Source: Candidatus Bathyarchaeota archaeon (lineage in GTDB: Archaea > Thermoproteota > Bathyarchaeia > Bathyarchaeales > DTEX01). From it: 12,212 nt of DNA. The stretch is from assembly GCA_018397055.1 (NCBI GenBank), contig JAGTQS010000037.1:1-12212 (forward strand). The letters are read 5' to 3'. Below are positions 1 through 6,370 of this stretch, in pieces; the stretch's first letter is position 1, and each line of letters starts with the position of its first letter. The notes under the pieces are model-generated. The model searched no databases. It saw nothing but the letters and a program-made list of their open reading frames with translations, and was not told the origin of the DNA. Made by a program: the position numbers and the translations under genes.

Positions 1-207
1 CCACAATGCCTATATAAAGAAATAAATTCTACGCAACCACGGAAAAGAGCTGAACAGTTAACCACATCTCAAATCATGGAAAAAATGGTCAAAAAGCTGA
101 CCCGACTATATATACCCTCCCCCTCTAGGCCTATTACAGACAACATTTTTACGTCAAACAGACATCAGAAACATACAAGTAAAACGAAACACTGTTGAAG
201 TAAAATT
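1..207. other. Left-edge region without a recognised gene
   Basis: No gene can be assigned here. One plus-strand frame stays open from base 1 to a TGA at 193-195. It contains an ATG at 76-78 followed by a lysine-rich stretch (MEKMVKKLTRLY), but its latter half looks low-complexity and unlike a folded protein, so I do not call it a CDS. TATA-like stretches lie near 10-18 (CTATATAAAG) and 106-115 (CTATATATAC). The second could serve either strand, but no convincing start follows at the right distance. The stretch just left of 208 is the 3' flank of the minus-strand TudS-like gene and is T-rich on that strand, as archaeal termination regions often are. Confidence 0.4.
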
Positions 208-792
208 TTATTCAACTCGACTTTTTAGGAGAACCGCCAGTTTTCTGCACACATCATCTGGCTGATGCATGTCTAATCCAATCATGGGAATTGTGCAGCC
301 GAGTTTTTTAAGTTCTTCAAACAAGGCTTCGAAGAATAGTCCTTTTTCATTTTTGTATTTTGTTTCGCCGTCAAATTTTCTTGGAGTGCAACTTACTCCG
401 CAACAAGGAGACCTCTCTATACCGACGATAGCGAGCAAAACTGTTTTTGGCTCTCTCCCTTTTTTTACCAGCAATCGAAGATGTTTAGCTGAATCGACAG
501 CTAATTGTTCGCAGTGTTCCTTGAACCCTTGCAAATTTTTGTAGTCGTCTTTTGTCGCTGGAGGACGGGGATTTCCGAGAAACATGTACTCTGGACATGG
601 CAATTGAAAAACACCTATTTTATTCTTAGACAAGAAACGCAAGATTTCGCAAACAGGACCCATGTTTCTTTCAACGTCTTGCCCTTTTTGCCACCACCTC
701 GTAGTTCGGTTCAAGACGCAGTGAGCAACAACCAAAACCATTATACTTCGAGGTTCCTTGTTTTCTAAGCTTCTTTCAGACACAGCCATCAT
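208..792 (-). CDS. TudS-related (DUF523-like) putative Fe-S desulfidase
   Basis: 194-residue protein resembling the TudS/DUF523 group, specifically the CD3072-like TudS-related proteins. Visible landmarks are AHCVLN with C25, QLPCPEYMFLG with C66 followed by the typical Pro-Glu, and ERSPCCGVSCT with C130, C131 and C135. In characterised TudS (2-thiouracil desulfidase) three such conserved cysteines hold a [4Fe-4S] cluster that removes sulfur from thiolated substrates. The cysteine layout is seen; desulfidase activity here is inference and the substrate is unknown. There is no signal peptide or membrane segment, so it should be cytosolic. The first 17 residues precede the conserved core, and an internal ATG at codon 18 (first base 741) is a plausible alternative start; neither start has a strong SD. 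It lies 25 bases downstream of the winged-helix gene on the same strand and is probably cotranscribed with it. Confidence 0.72.
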   Translation of the reverse strand: MMAVSERSLENKEPRSIMVLVVAHCVLNRTTRWWQKGQDVERNMGPVCEILRFLSKNKIGVFQLPCPEYMFLGNPRPPATKDDYKNLQGFKEHCEQLAVDSAKHLRLLVKKGREPKTVLLAIVGIERSPCCGVSCTPRKFDGETKYKNEKGLFFEALFEELKKLGCTIPMIGLDMHQPDDVCRKLAVLLKSRVE

Positions 793-817
793 TTCCCAAA
801 TAGAAACAGACTACCCC

Positions 818-1294
818 TTAGCTATCAGAACTTGAAACTGAAGTTAGTGCCGGCGGACGTTTTTGCACATACAAATAGCCACGGGGCTTTCCTTCTCTAG
901 TTATGATGCCGTCTCTAACCATGTCTCGGAGAACATGCGAAACCGCTGTTCGGTCAAAGTGATAACCTATTCTCGTCATCTCCTCGTGCACGTCACCGAG
1001 CAATTTTGGCTCAGAAAAGAACCCTTCCTTCCAAAGTCTTTCCGCAATGTCTCTGCACGTGTCAGCTCTTAATGGAGAAGAAGGCCTTTCAACCGGAATG
1101 TTAACGGTCTTGCCAGCATACTCAGTTGCGCTTGCCAAAATTTTCTGTACAAGTTCTTGAACCTGGTCTTCTCTGCAGTCAAGATCGAATTCAATGTTTC
1201 CGACTTTCATTTTTATGTGAACGAGAGGTTTAGTCGCGTTCGGTTTTCCTTCAGCCTCACTTGTCATTTGACAGTCACACGCCGTTTTTGTCAT
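818..1294 (-). CDS. Winged-helix domain protein of unknown function
   Basis: 158-residue cytosolic protein that I do not recognise as a named family. Residues 1-22 are variable and include CDC. Residues 24-54 (VHIKMKVGNIEFDLDC, then a helix) look like a small beta-beta-helix unit. Residues 79-146 look like a winged helix: two helices, a segment with R115 and H120 in a recognition-helix position (TAVSHVLRDMVRDG), then a beta wing ending GYLYVQKRP. The tail is Ser-rich. This suggests DNA binding, or a protein-interaction wHTH. It is the first gene of a two-gene unit with the TudS-like gene. It diverges from nurA-herA through a shared promoter with a perfect palindrome near its predicted transcription start, so autoregulation is plausible. 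The ATG at 1292-1294 has no SD, and a leader of about 30 bases is predicted from the TATA box. Confidence 0.6.
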   Translation of the reverse strand: MTKTACDCQMTSEAEGKPNATKPLVHIKMKVGNIEFDLDCREDQVQELVQKILASATEYAGKTVNIPVERPSSPLRADTCRDIAERLWKEGFFSEPKLLGDVHEEMTRIGYHFDRTAVSHVLRDMVRDGIITREGKPRGYLYVQKRPPALTSVSSSDS

Positions 1295-1325
1295 GTTTAT
1301 TGTTGAATTTTATTGATTATTGAAT

Positions 1326-1340
1326 TGTTCAAGTTGAACA
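1326..1340. promoter_or_regulatory. Perfect 15-bp palindrome, candidate operator
   Basis: TGTTCAAGTTGAACA is a perfect inverted repeat around a central G. It lies about 10 bases from the shared TATA element, at the predicted transcription start of the minus-strand winged-helix gene and just upstream of the nurA promoter. A related 10-base arm, AATTGTTCAA (1323-1332), has an exact inverted copy TTGAACAATT at 1399-1408, just inside nurA. Operator function is inference; the adjacent winged-helix protein is the obvious candidate ligand. Confidence 0.5.
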
Positions 1341-1349
1341 TGCGCAACA

Positions 1350-1358
1350 TTTATATAT
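1350..1358. promoter_or_regulatory. Shared bidirectional TATA element
   Basis: TTTATATAT matches the archaeal TATA consensus and reads nearly the same on both strands. On the plus strand it predicts a start near 1380, giving nurA a leader of about 12-15 bases that contains a GGTGA SD at 1384-1388. On the minus strand it predicts a start near 1325, about 30 bases before the winged-helix ATG at 1294. Only about 97 bases separate the two genes, so one element may serve both. Confidence 0.6.
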
Positions 1359-1391
1359 CAACATTACGCATTAATTGTAAATTGGTGAATA

Positions 1392-2486
1392 TTGGTGATT
1401 GAACAATTACAATATACAATAACATCAAGATATAATTTTCCACGAATCATACGTGACACGGAACTAAATAAAAGACTAACAGAAGCAAGCCTACGCACAA
1501 TGCACAACGTAAGAGAGAAAACATTCCAACCGTTCGAAACACAGCTTCTTGAACAAAATGAACAAAATAACCAACAAGTTTTCCACCAGAACCTTGAAGG
1601 AAAATCAATATCAACCTTTTTAACGCCTTTAACAGCCATCGAAGACCAAACACCAATCGTCGGAATAGACGTATCCGGCATAAGACTTGGAGAAACAGAG
1701 ACTGGAATTTTATGCGCAGTCAGAGGCGCAATCGTGTGGAACCTAAATCAAAATTACAGATATCTCAGAATCGGCCCATTTCCCTTTCACATTACAGAAG
1801 AAAACAGACAAGAACTCTTTAACCACCTTGAAAACGGCACATTGCCAGAAGTAAACCCCAGCCACATGCCTTTGTTTGAGGTGATCGGAAGATTATGCAA
1901 CCAAGTGGAAAGATGGATTCAGACAACAATCGCGTATTCTGCGGCTGGAAGCATCATCCTTTGGGACGGCTCTTTGACTACGGGAACCTCAGGAAACTCT
2001 GTTAGTGAGGTTTCATACATTCTAAAAACAGCAAGAAAACACGAAAACGCTGTTCTGGCCTTCACCAAGGTTACGACAATCAGGTTTCTCAGCTGGAAAA
2101 TAACGGACATTGTTGCAAATCATGAACCGCCATGTCTCTTCGAGGTGGACGACCTACCATTATCAATTTCGAAAAATACGCATCTGCTTGGAAGAATTTA
2201 CGTAGCTAACCTAGCGACAGGTGGATCTGCTTTCCGCTTGGACATTGACAAAGGCCTTTCTAGGGAAGATAACATAATGGCTGTCCAAAGGCTTCTCGGT
2301 AATGAACTTTTGTTCCAAGGGTACCCAGAATGCCTTCGATTAGCTCACATCTATTCAACATTCACAGCAAACGACGTTATCGGCATACAAAGCTTCCTGG
2401 CGCACGAGTATGGGTTAAAAATTGTTCCCCGAAACAACATGCGAAAGGTGCTGTTTGGACCATTCGGAACAGGCTTCGAGGACTAA
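1392..2486 (+). CDS. nurA: NurA-family 5'-3' nuclease
   Basis: 364-residue NurA-family protein. In archaea NurA is a Mn2+-dependent 5'-3' exo/endonuclease that works with HerA (and Mre11-Rad50) to resect DNA double-strand ends for recombination. Visible motifs: PIVGIDVSG with the first catalytic aspartate D93, IILWDGS with D192, AFTKV at 223-227, FRLDID at 281-286, and the C-terminal GYPECLRLAH with H319. These match the acidic and histidine positions of the RNase H-like NurA active site. Length is near the usual 330-450. The start is TTG at 1392 or GTG at 1395, as an in-frame TGA at 1386-1388 rules out anything earlier; GGTGA at 1384-1388 is a good SD for the GTG. herA follows after two bases, so the two are surely one operon. 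mre11 and rad50 are not adjacent. Confidence 0.88.
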   Translation: MVIEQLQYTITSRYNFPRIIRDTELNKRLTEASLRTMHNVREKTFQPFETQLLEQNEQNNQQVFHQNLEGKSISTFLTPLTAIEDQTPIVGIDVSGIRLGETETGILCAVRGAIVWNLNQNYRYLRIGPFPFHITEENRQELFNHLENGTLPEVNPSHMPLFEVIGRLCNQVERWIQTTIAYSAAGSIILWDGSLTTGTSGNSVSEVSYILKTARKHENAVLAFTKVTTIRFLSWKITDIVANHEPPCLFEVDDLPLSISKNTHLLGRIYVANLATGGSAFRLDIDKGLSREDNIMAVQRLLGNELLFQGYPECLRLAHIYSTFTANDVIGIQSFLAHEYGLKIVPRNNMRKVLFGPFGTGFED

Positions 2487-2488
2487 AA

Positions 2489-3958
2489 ATGCGGATTTTT
2501 AAGAAAGTTGGAAACACTTTGCATGTATTGAGTTTTCCAGGTGAAGACGTGGAGAAGGGAGGCTACCTCATCATCGAAGACAGGAAAGTAGGAAAATCCA
2601 TGATTGCCCAAGTTATAGACATCCAGTTTGCAAACGTGCCGGGAGTGATGGAGGAACTCCTCCGTTCGCCTAACACGGATGAGGCAGTTCAAGGCGAAGA
2701 TTCTGACCCGCTTGACATCATATCGCACATACTTTACATCCAAGATGCGAGATTACTTATCTGCAAGATATACGGCACTCTGATTGATGGAAAAATATAT
2801 CCAGACAACAACTGGCTTCCATCCCGCACACATTCCAGCGTAAAAAAGCTTCAAACGGAAACCCTGCTCAATTTAGCAGGCATCACGAAAGGGTTACGGA
2901 TTGACCTAGGCGTGACACACGATAAGGCGCCTTTAAGCATTGATGCTTGTGAGATGGATGGACGACTTAATATAATTACAGGAAAGAAGGGCACGGGAAA
3001 ATCTCATCTCTCAAAGTTGTTGGTTCTAGGTCTCGTTCGCCACGGAGCAACGGTAGTAATCCTTGACATCAACGGTGAATACACAAATCTGGGTCTATCA
3101 GAAGATGGCACGAAAAACGAAATTTTTGAAAAAATCCACGTTCTGTCACCCGGCGAAAACTTTAAGGTTACTCTTTACCAAACAAACCTTTACGTCATAA
3201 TGCGGATTCTTACTTACGCGCTTAATTTGCCTGGGACTTCAGCTCGGGAATTCCGTCATATTTGGCGAGCTCTTGAAGAAAGTGGAACAGTAACCTTGCA
3301 CGAGCTAGGTGGAGCCATCAACCGTTCGAAATGTAATCAGCATGTCCGAGACGCGATGTACTCACGCTATTATGCCATGGTTCATTCCGGATTTTTCACA
3401 GATAACATGGCTGAGGCAGTAGATCTTGAGGCGCTTTTAAAGAAAACCGAAAGTAAAGGCGGAGGGGCAATAGTTATAAACTTGAGCAATACGTCACCGA
3501 CTGATAGACAGATTGTGGTCGAGTTTGTCCTAGCGAAACTTCAGGAAACCCTTTCCCAATGGAAGATTAGGGCAGCATTCTTATTCGCTGAAGAAGCGCA
3601 CCTGTACCTTAGGGAAACGTACTGGGACGACGCAGTCACAAGAATGAGACATTATGGCCTATTTACGACCTTTGTTACGAACCAGCCGAACACAATAAAC
3701 GAGAACATTTACCGCCAAGCAGACAACATTTTTCTCCTAAATTTTGTCAATGAACACGATTTGGAAATAGTTTCAAGAGCTGCAAGAGTAGACGCAGAAA
3801 CAGCAGTATCAATTGTCCGAGACCTTCCGCCTCACCATTGCCTCGTGCTTGGAAAAGTCGTAAAAGACTTTCCCATCATAGTTAAAATCAAGCCATTAAA
3901 CGTACAAACCCTAGGACAAACCCGGTATTTTTTCAAAGAAAGAAAAGATGCGGATTAA
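2489..3958 (+). CDS. herA: HerA DNA-translocating ATPase (helicase)
   Basis: 489-residue HerA-family FtsK-like hexameric ATPase, the usual size, which translocates duplex DNA and feeds ends to NurA. Residues 1 to about 100 form the N-terminal HAS-type barrel. Walker A is GKKGTGKS at 165-172, followed by a VVILDINGEY strand at 189-198. Walker B is AAFLFAEEAH at 362-371 with paired glutamates E368/E369. A sensor-like TNQP at 397-400 and IYRQADNIFLLN at 407-418 follow, the latter carrying a candidate arginine finger. The frame is open back to 2330, but that extension lies inside nurA and looks like shadow sequence. The ATG at 2489 is preceded by GAGG at 2478-2481 with seven-base spacing and gives the canonical N-terminus. 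It is translated with nurA and ends 27 bases from the convergent M42 gene. Confidence 0.92.
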   Translation: MRIFKKVGNTLHVLSFPGEDVEKGGYLIIEDRKVGKSMIAQVIDIQFANVPGVMEELLRSPNTDEAVQGEDSDPLDIISHILYIQDARLLICKIYGTLIDGKIYPDNNWLPSRTHSSVKKLQTETLLNLAGITKGLRIDLGVTHDKAPLSIDACEMDGRLNIITGKKGTGKSHLSKLLVLGLVRHGATVVILDINGEYTNLGLSEDGTKNEIFEKIHVLSPGENFKVTLYQTNLYVIMRILTYALNLPGTSAREFRHIWRALEESGTVTLHELGGAINRSKCNQHVRDAMYSRYYAMVHSGFFTDNMAEAVDLEALLKKTESKGGGAIVINLSNTSPTDRQIVVEFVLAKLQETLSQWKIRAAFLFAEEAHLYLRETYWDDAVTRMRHYGLFTTFVTNQPNTINENIYRQADNIFLLNFVNEHDLEIVSRAARVDAETAVSIVRDLPPHHCLVLGKVVKDFPIIVKIKPLNVQTLGQTRYFFKERKDAD

Positions 3959-3985
3959 CTTTGAACATTTATTTACTGATTGATC

Positions 3986-5077
3986 TTAGATTTTTGTAAA
4001 GTTTTCCACAGTCTTCATGTCAAGCCTTTTTATTATCTCAATAACAAGTTTAACAGCGTTCTCTGCATCCTCTAGGCTGAATAGGCCAACATGGCTGTGA
4101 ATGTGCCTCGTTGGAACACTTATAACGATGCTTGGACAACCAGCTCTGTCAAGGTGAATCCTGCCAGCGTCTGTTCCTCCTCGAGCAACTTGCGAAAGCT
4201 GAAGTGGAATCCCAGCGTCTTTAGCTGTTTTCCAAACAAATTCCTTAAATGGCTGGTTAGGAATCATAGTTCGGTCATAGGTCAGGAGACTTGGGCCTTT
4301 ACCTATTTTTGTAGGTGCCTCATTAGGCTTTACGCCTGGAACGTCTCCGGCAATGTCAACTTCTAAAACAATTCCAACATCAGGGTTAACGAGGTGAGCC
4401 ACGGTTTGCGCGCCTCTCAAGCCAACTTCTTCCTGTACTGTTGCAGCTCCATACACAGTGTTTGGGTGAGAAATCTTTTCCTGTTTGATGCGTCTGATTG
4501 ATTCCATAATTACAAATGCGCCAAGCCTATCATCGAAGGCTTTTCCCATAGCTATCTTTCCATCATGAATTAAGCTAAATTGTGAGTACGGCACTATTGG
4601 GTCTCCGATTTTGACTCCTGCCTCTTCTGCTTCCTTTTTAGATGTGGCGCCTATGTCGATATGCATCTTGTCCTGCGTGAAAACTTTGGTACGCTCCTCG
4701 TCAGTCAAAAGGTGAGGAGGTTTTGAAGAAATGACTCCGTATATGTCGCCTTTCGCTGTCCTTACGACAACTTTCTGTGAAAGTAAAACCTGGTCCCACC
4801 ATCCTCCAACAGGGTTGAAGGTAAGGAACCCCGTGTTTTCGTCAATGCCTGAAACCACGAAGCCCACTTCGTCAATGTGCCCAGCGAGAAGAACGCGCGG
4901 TTTTTCCTTTTCACCTTTAGCTACGAAAACGATTGAGCCAAGCTTATCCGTGATTATCTCGTCTGAAAAGGGCTTCATGTACTGTTTAATTATTCCAGCA
5001 GTTTCCCTTTCAAAACCTGATGGTCCAAATGACTCGGTCATATTTTTTAGAAACTCTATCGATTTGTTGTCAAACAT
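3986..5077 (-). CDS. M42-family metallo-aminopeptidase (TET/deblocking type)
   Basis: M42 peptidase of about 363 residues, normal length. These enzymes form tetrahedral dodecamers that trim peptides released by the proteasome, using two metal ions. Numbering from an upstream ATG at 5089, the ligands and catalytic residues are visible: AGHIDE with H71 and D73, KAFDDR with bridging D186, the VQEEVG pair E220/E221, LEVDIAGD with D245, and RHIHSHV with a C-terminal histidine ligand (probably H331). Which amino acids it prefers cannot be read from sequence. I place the start at the ATG at 5075-5077: GGTGA (5083-5087) sits five bases before it, whereas the ATG at 5089, four codons earlier, has no SD. 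The aminotransferase stop lies six bases before that upstream ATG, so the two genes form an operon consistent with peptide and amino-acid breakdown. Confidence 0.9.
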   Translation of the reverse strand: MFDNKSIEFLKNMTESFGPSGFERETAGIIKQYMKPFSDEIITDKLGSIVFVAKGEKEKPRVLLAGHIDEVGFVVSGIDENTGFLTFNPVGGWWDQVLLSQKVVVRTAKGDIYGVISSKPPHLLTDEERTKVFTQDKMHIDIGATSKKEAEEAGVKIGDPIVPYSQFSLIHDGKIAMGKAFDDRLGAFVIMESIRRIKQEKISHPNTVYGAATVQEEVGLRGAQTVAHLVNPDVGIVLEVDIAGDVPGVKPNEAPTKIGKGPSLLTYDRTMIPNQPFKEFVWKTAKDAGIPLQLSQVARGGTDAGRIHLDRAGCPSIVISVPTRHIHSHVGLFSLEDAENAVKLVIEIIKRLDMKTVENFTKI

Positions 5078-5095
5078 TCTTTTCACCATTTTACT

Positions 5096-6259
5096 TTATA
5101 CATAATTTTCAACGAATACCTTAATCTTATTAACGGCTTCTCCGATTGTTTCAAGGCTCGTAGCATAAGACATGCGAACATAGCCTTCGCCACTTTCACC
5201 GAAAACACTGCCAGGCGTCGTAGATACACCTTCCTTTTTAAGTAATCTGCTGCAAAAATCGAGGCTGGAGACGCCAGGTTTCTCAATTTTTGGAAAAACG
5301 TAGAATGCGCCTTTAGGCATGTTGCAGCTTAAACCTTGTATATTGTTAAGTTGGTTGACGATGAATTTTCTTCTTCTGTCGTATTCTTGAACCATCTCAG
5401 AGATGATGTCTTGGGGTCCTCTAAGCGCCGCAATCCCCGCTTTTTGCACGAAGCTAGCTGGGCAAGTTGTTGTTGACTGTTGGATTGTTACTATTGCATC
5501 AGCTATGTCTTTACTTGCAAATGCATAGCCCATTCTCCAGCCTGTCATCGCATAGGCTTTGCTGAATCCATTTATGACAATACATCTTTCCCGACCGTCA
5601 TCGAAGGAGGCAGGACTACGTATTTTATAATTGTCATAGATTATGCGGTCATAAATCTCATCCGAAAGAATAAGCAGGTCATGGTCAACAGCGAGGTCAA
5701 CGATAACCCTAATCTCGTCAGGGCGCATTACGCCTCCAGTTGGATTGTTCGGAGAACCTACCAAAACCATTTTTGTTTTGCTTGTTATCTTATTTTTCAA
5801 GGCTTCTTCGTCTAGGGCGTACGAGGGACCACATGGAATTTCATTTGCACGGGCCTCAGCGCACTCCACACATTGGAAATGAGTGGGCCATGTCGGAGCT
5901 AGAACCAAAACCTCGTCTTTAGGATCCAAGGTAGCTAGACAAGCACAGTATAAGGCATGTTTTCCGCCAGGAGTCACAACAATTTCACTTTCAGGATTTG
6001 CCTCGATATTTCGAGATGCGAGATCCTCCGAGATTGCTTGTCTAAGCTCAAGAATTCCTTTACTTGATGTGTAATGAGTGAATCCGCTTCTTATAGCCTC
6101 AATGGCTGCTTGTTTAATATGCTCAGGCGTGTCAAAGTCTGGTTCTCCAACATCCAAATTAAGAATCTTTCGACCGGCTTTCTGTAATTCGCGAGCTTTT
6201 TCAGCCATGGCAATCGTACCAGAAGGCTTAATTAGTTGCATTCTTTTGGCAACTTTCAT
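5096..6259 (-). CDS. Class I PLP-dependent aminotransferase (AspC-like)
   Basis: 387-residue fold-type I aminotransferase of normal length. Visible: the N-terminal LDVGEPDFDTP substrate region (35-45), HYTSSKGILELR (62-73), SPNNPTGG (169-176) with the PLP-contacting Asn, SDEIYD (199-204) with D200 that pairs with the PLP nitrogen, GFSKAYAMTGWRMGY (231-245) with the Schiff-base lysine K234, and YVRMSYA with R362, which binds the substrate carboxylate. Aspartate:2-oxoglutarate transamination is the usual annotation, but alanine, aromatic or branched substrates are equally possible. The ATG at 6257-6259 has GAGG (6267-6270) seven bases upstream. It is the first gene of an operon with the M42 peptidase and has its own TATA-like element around 6317-6326. 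Confidence 0.9.
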   Translation of the reverse strand: MKVAKRMQLIKPSGTIAMAEKARELQKAGRKILNLDVGEPDFDTPEHIKQAAIEAIRSGFTHYTSSKGILELRQAISEDLASRNIEANPESEIVVTPGGKHALYCACLATLDPKDEVLVLAPTWPTHFQCVECAEARANEIPCGPSYALDEEALKNKITSKTKMVLVGSPNNPTGGVMRPDEIRVIVDLAVDHDLLILSDEIYDRIIYDNYKIRSPASFDDGRERCIVINGFSKAYAMTGWRMGYAFASKDIADAIVTIQQSTTTCPASFVQKAGIAALRGPQDIISEMVQEYDRRRKFIVNQLNNIQGLSCNMPKGAFYVFPKIEKPGVSSLDFCSRLLKKEGVSTTPGSVFGESGEGYVRMSYATSLETIGEAVNKIKVFVENYV

Positions 6260-6316
6260 GTAAATTCCTCAACCATACGCTAGTACCTAATTAACTTTGA
6301 AAGTAAGATCGCTTTC

Positions 6317-6326
6317 TTATATTTTT
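6317..6326 (-). promoter_or_regulatory. TATA-like element for the aminotransferase-M42 operon
   Basis: On the minus strand this reads AAAAATATAA, with a start predicted near 6292-6295. That leaves a leader of about 35 bases carrying the GAGG ribosome-binding site. It sits in the 111-base gap behind the corrinoid-activator gene, implying independent transcription of the operon. Confidence 0.45.
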
Positions 6327-6370
6327 CACATCAAAATAGAGAGTTGACCTATTTCTGGTTATTTTTTAAT

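Noticed and set aside
1364..1681. Minus-strand open frames inside nurA and similar antisense frames in the other genes
   Set aside because: They lie opposite strongly recognisable genes, lack SDs and encode compositionally odd peptides, so they are antisense shadows.
2330..2488. A 53-residue N-terminal extension of HerA overlapping the end of nurA
   Set aside because: It is rich in Lys, Arg and His and unlike the HerA barrel. The ATG at 2489 has a well-spaced GAGG and gives the family-typical start, so the extension is a shadow of nurA.
5078..5089. ATG at 5089 as the M42 peptidase start
   Set aside because: It has no SD, while GGTGA directly after it is correctly spaced for the ATG at 5075-5077. 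The difference is only four residues.
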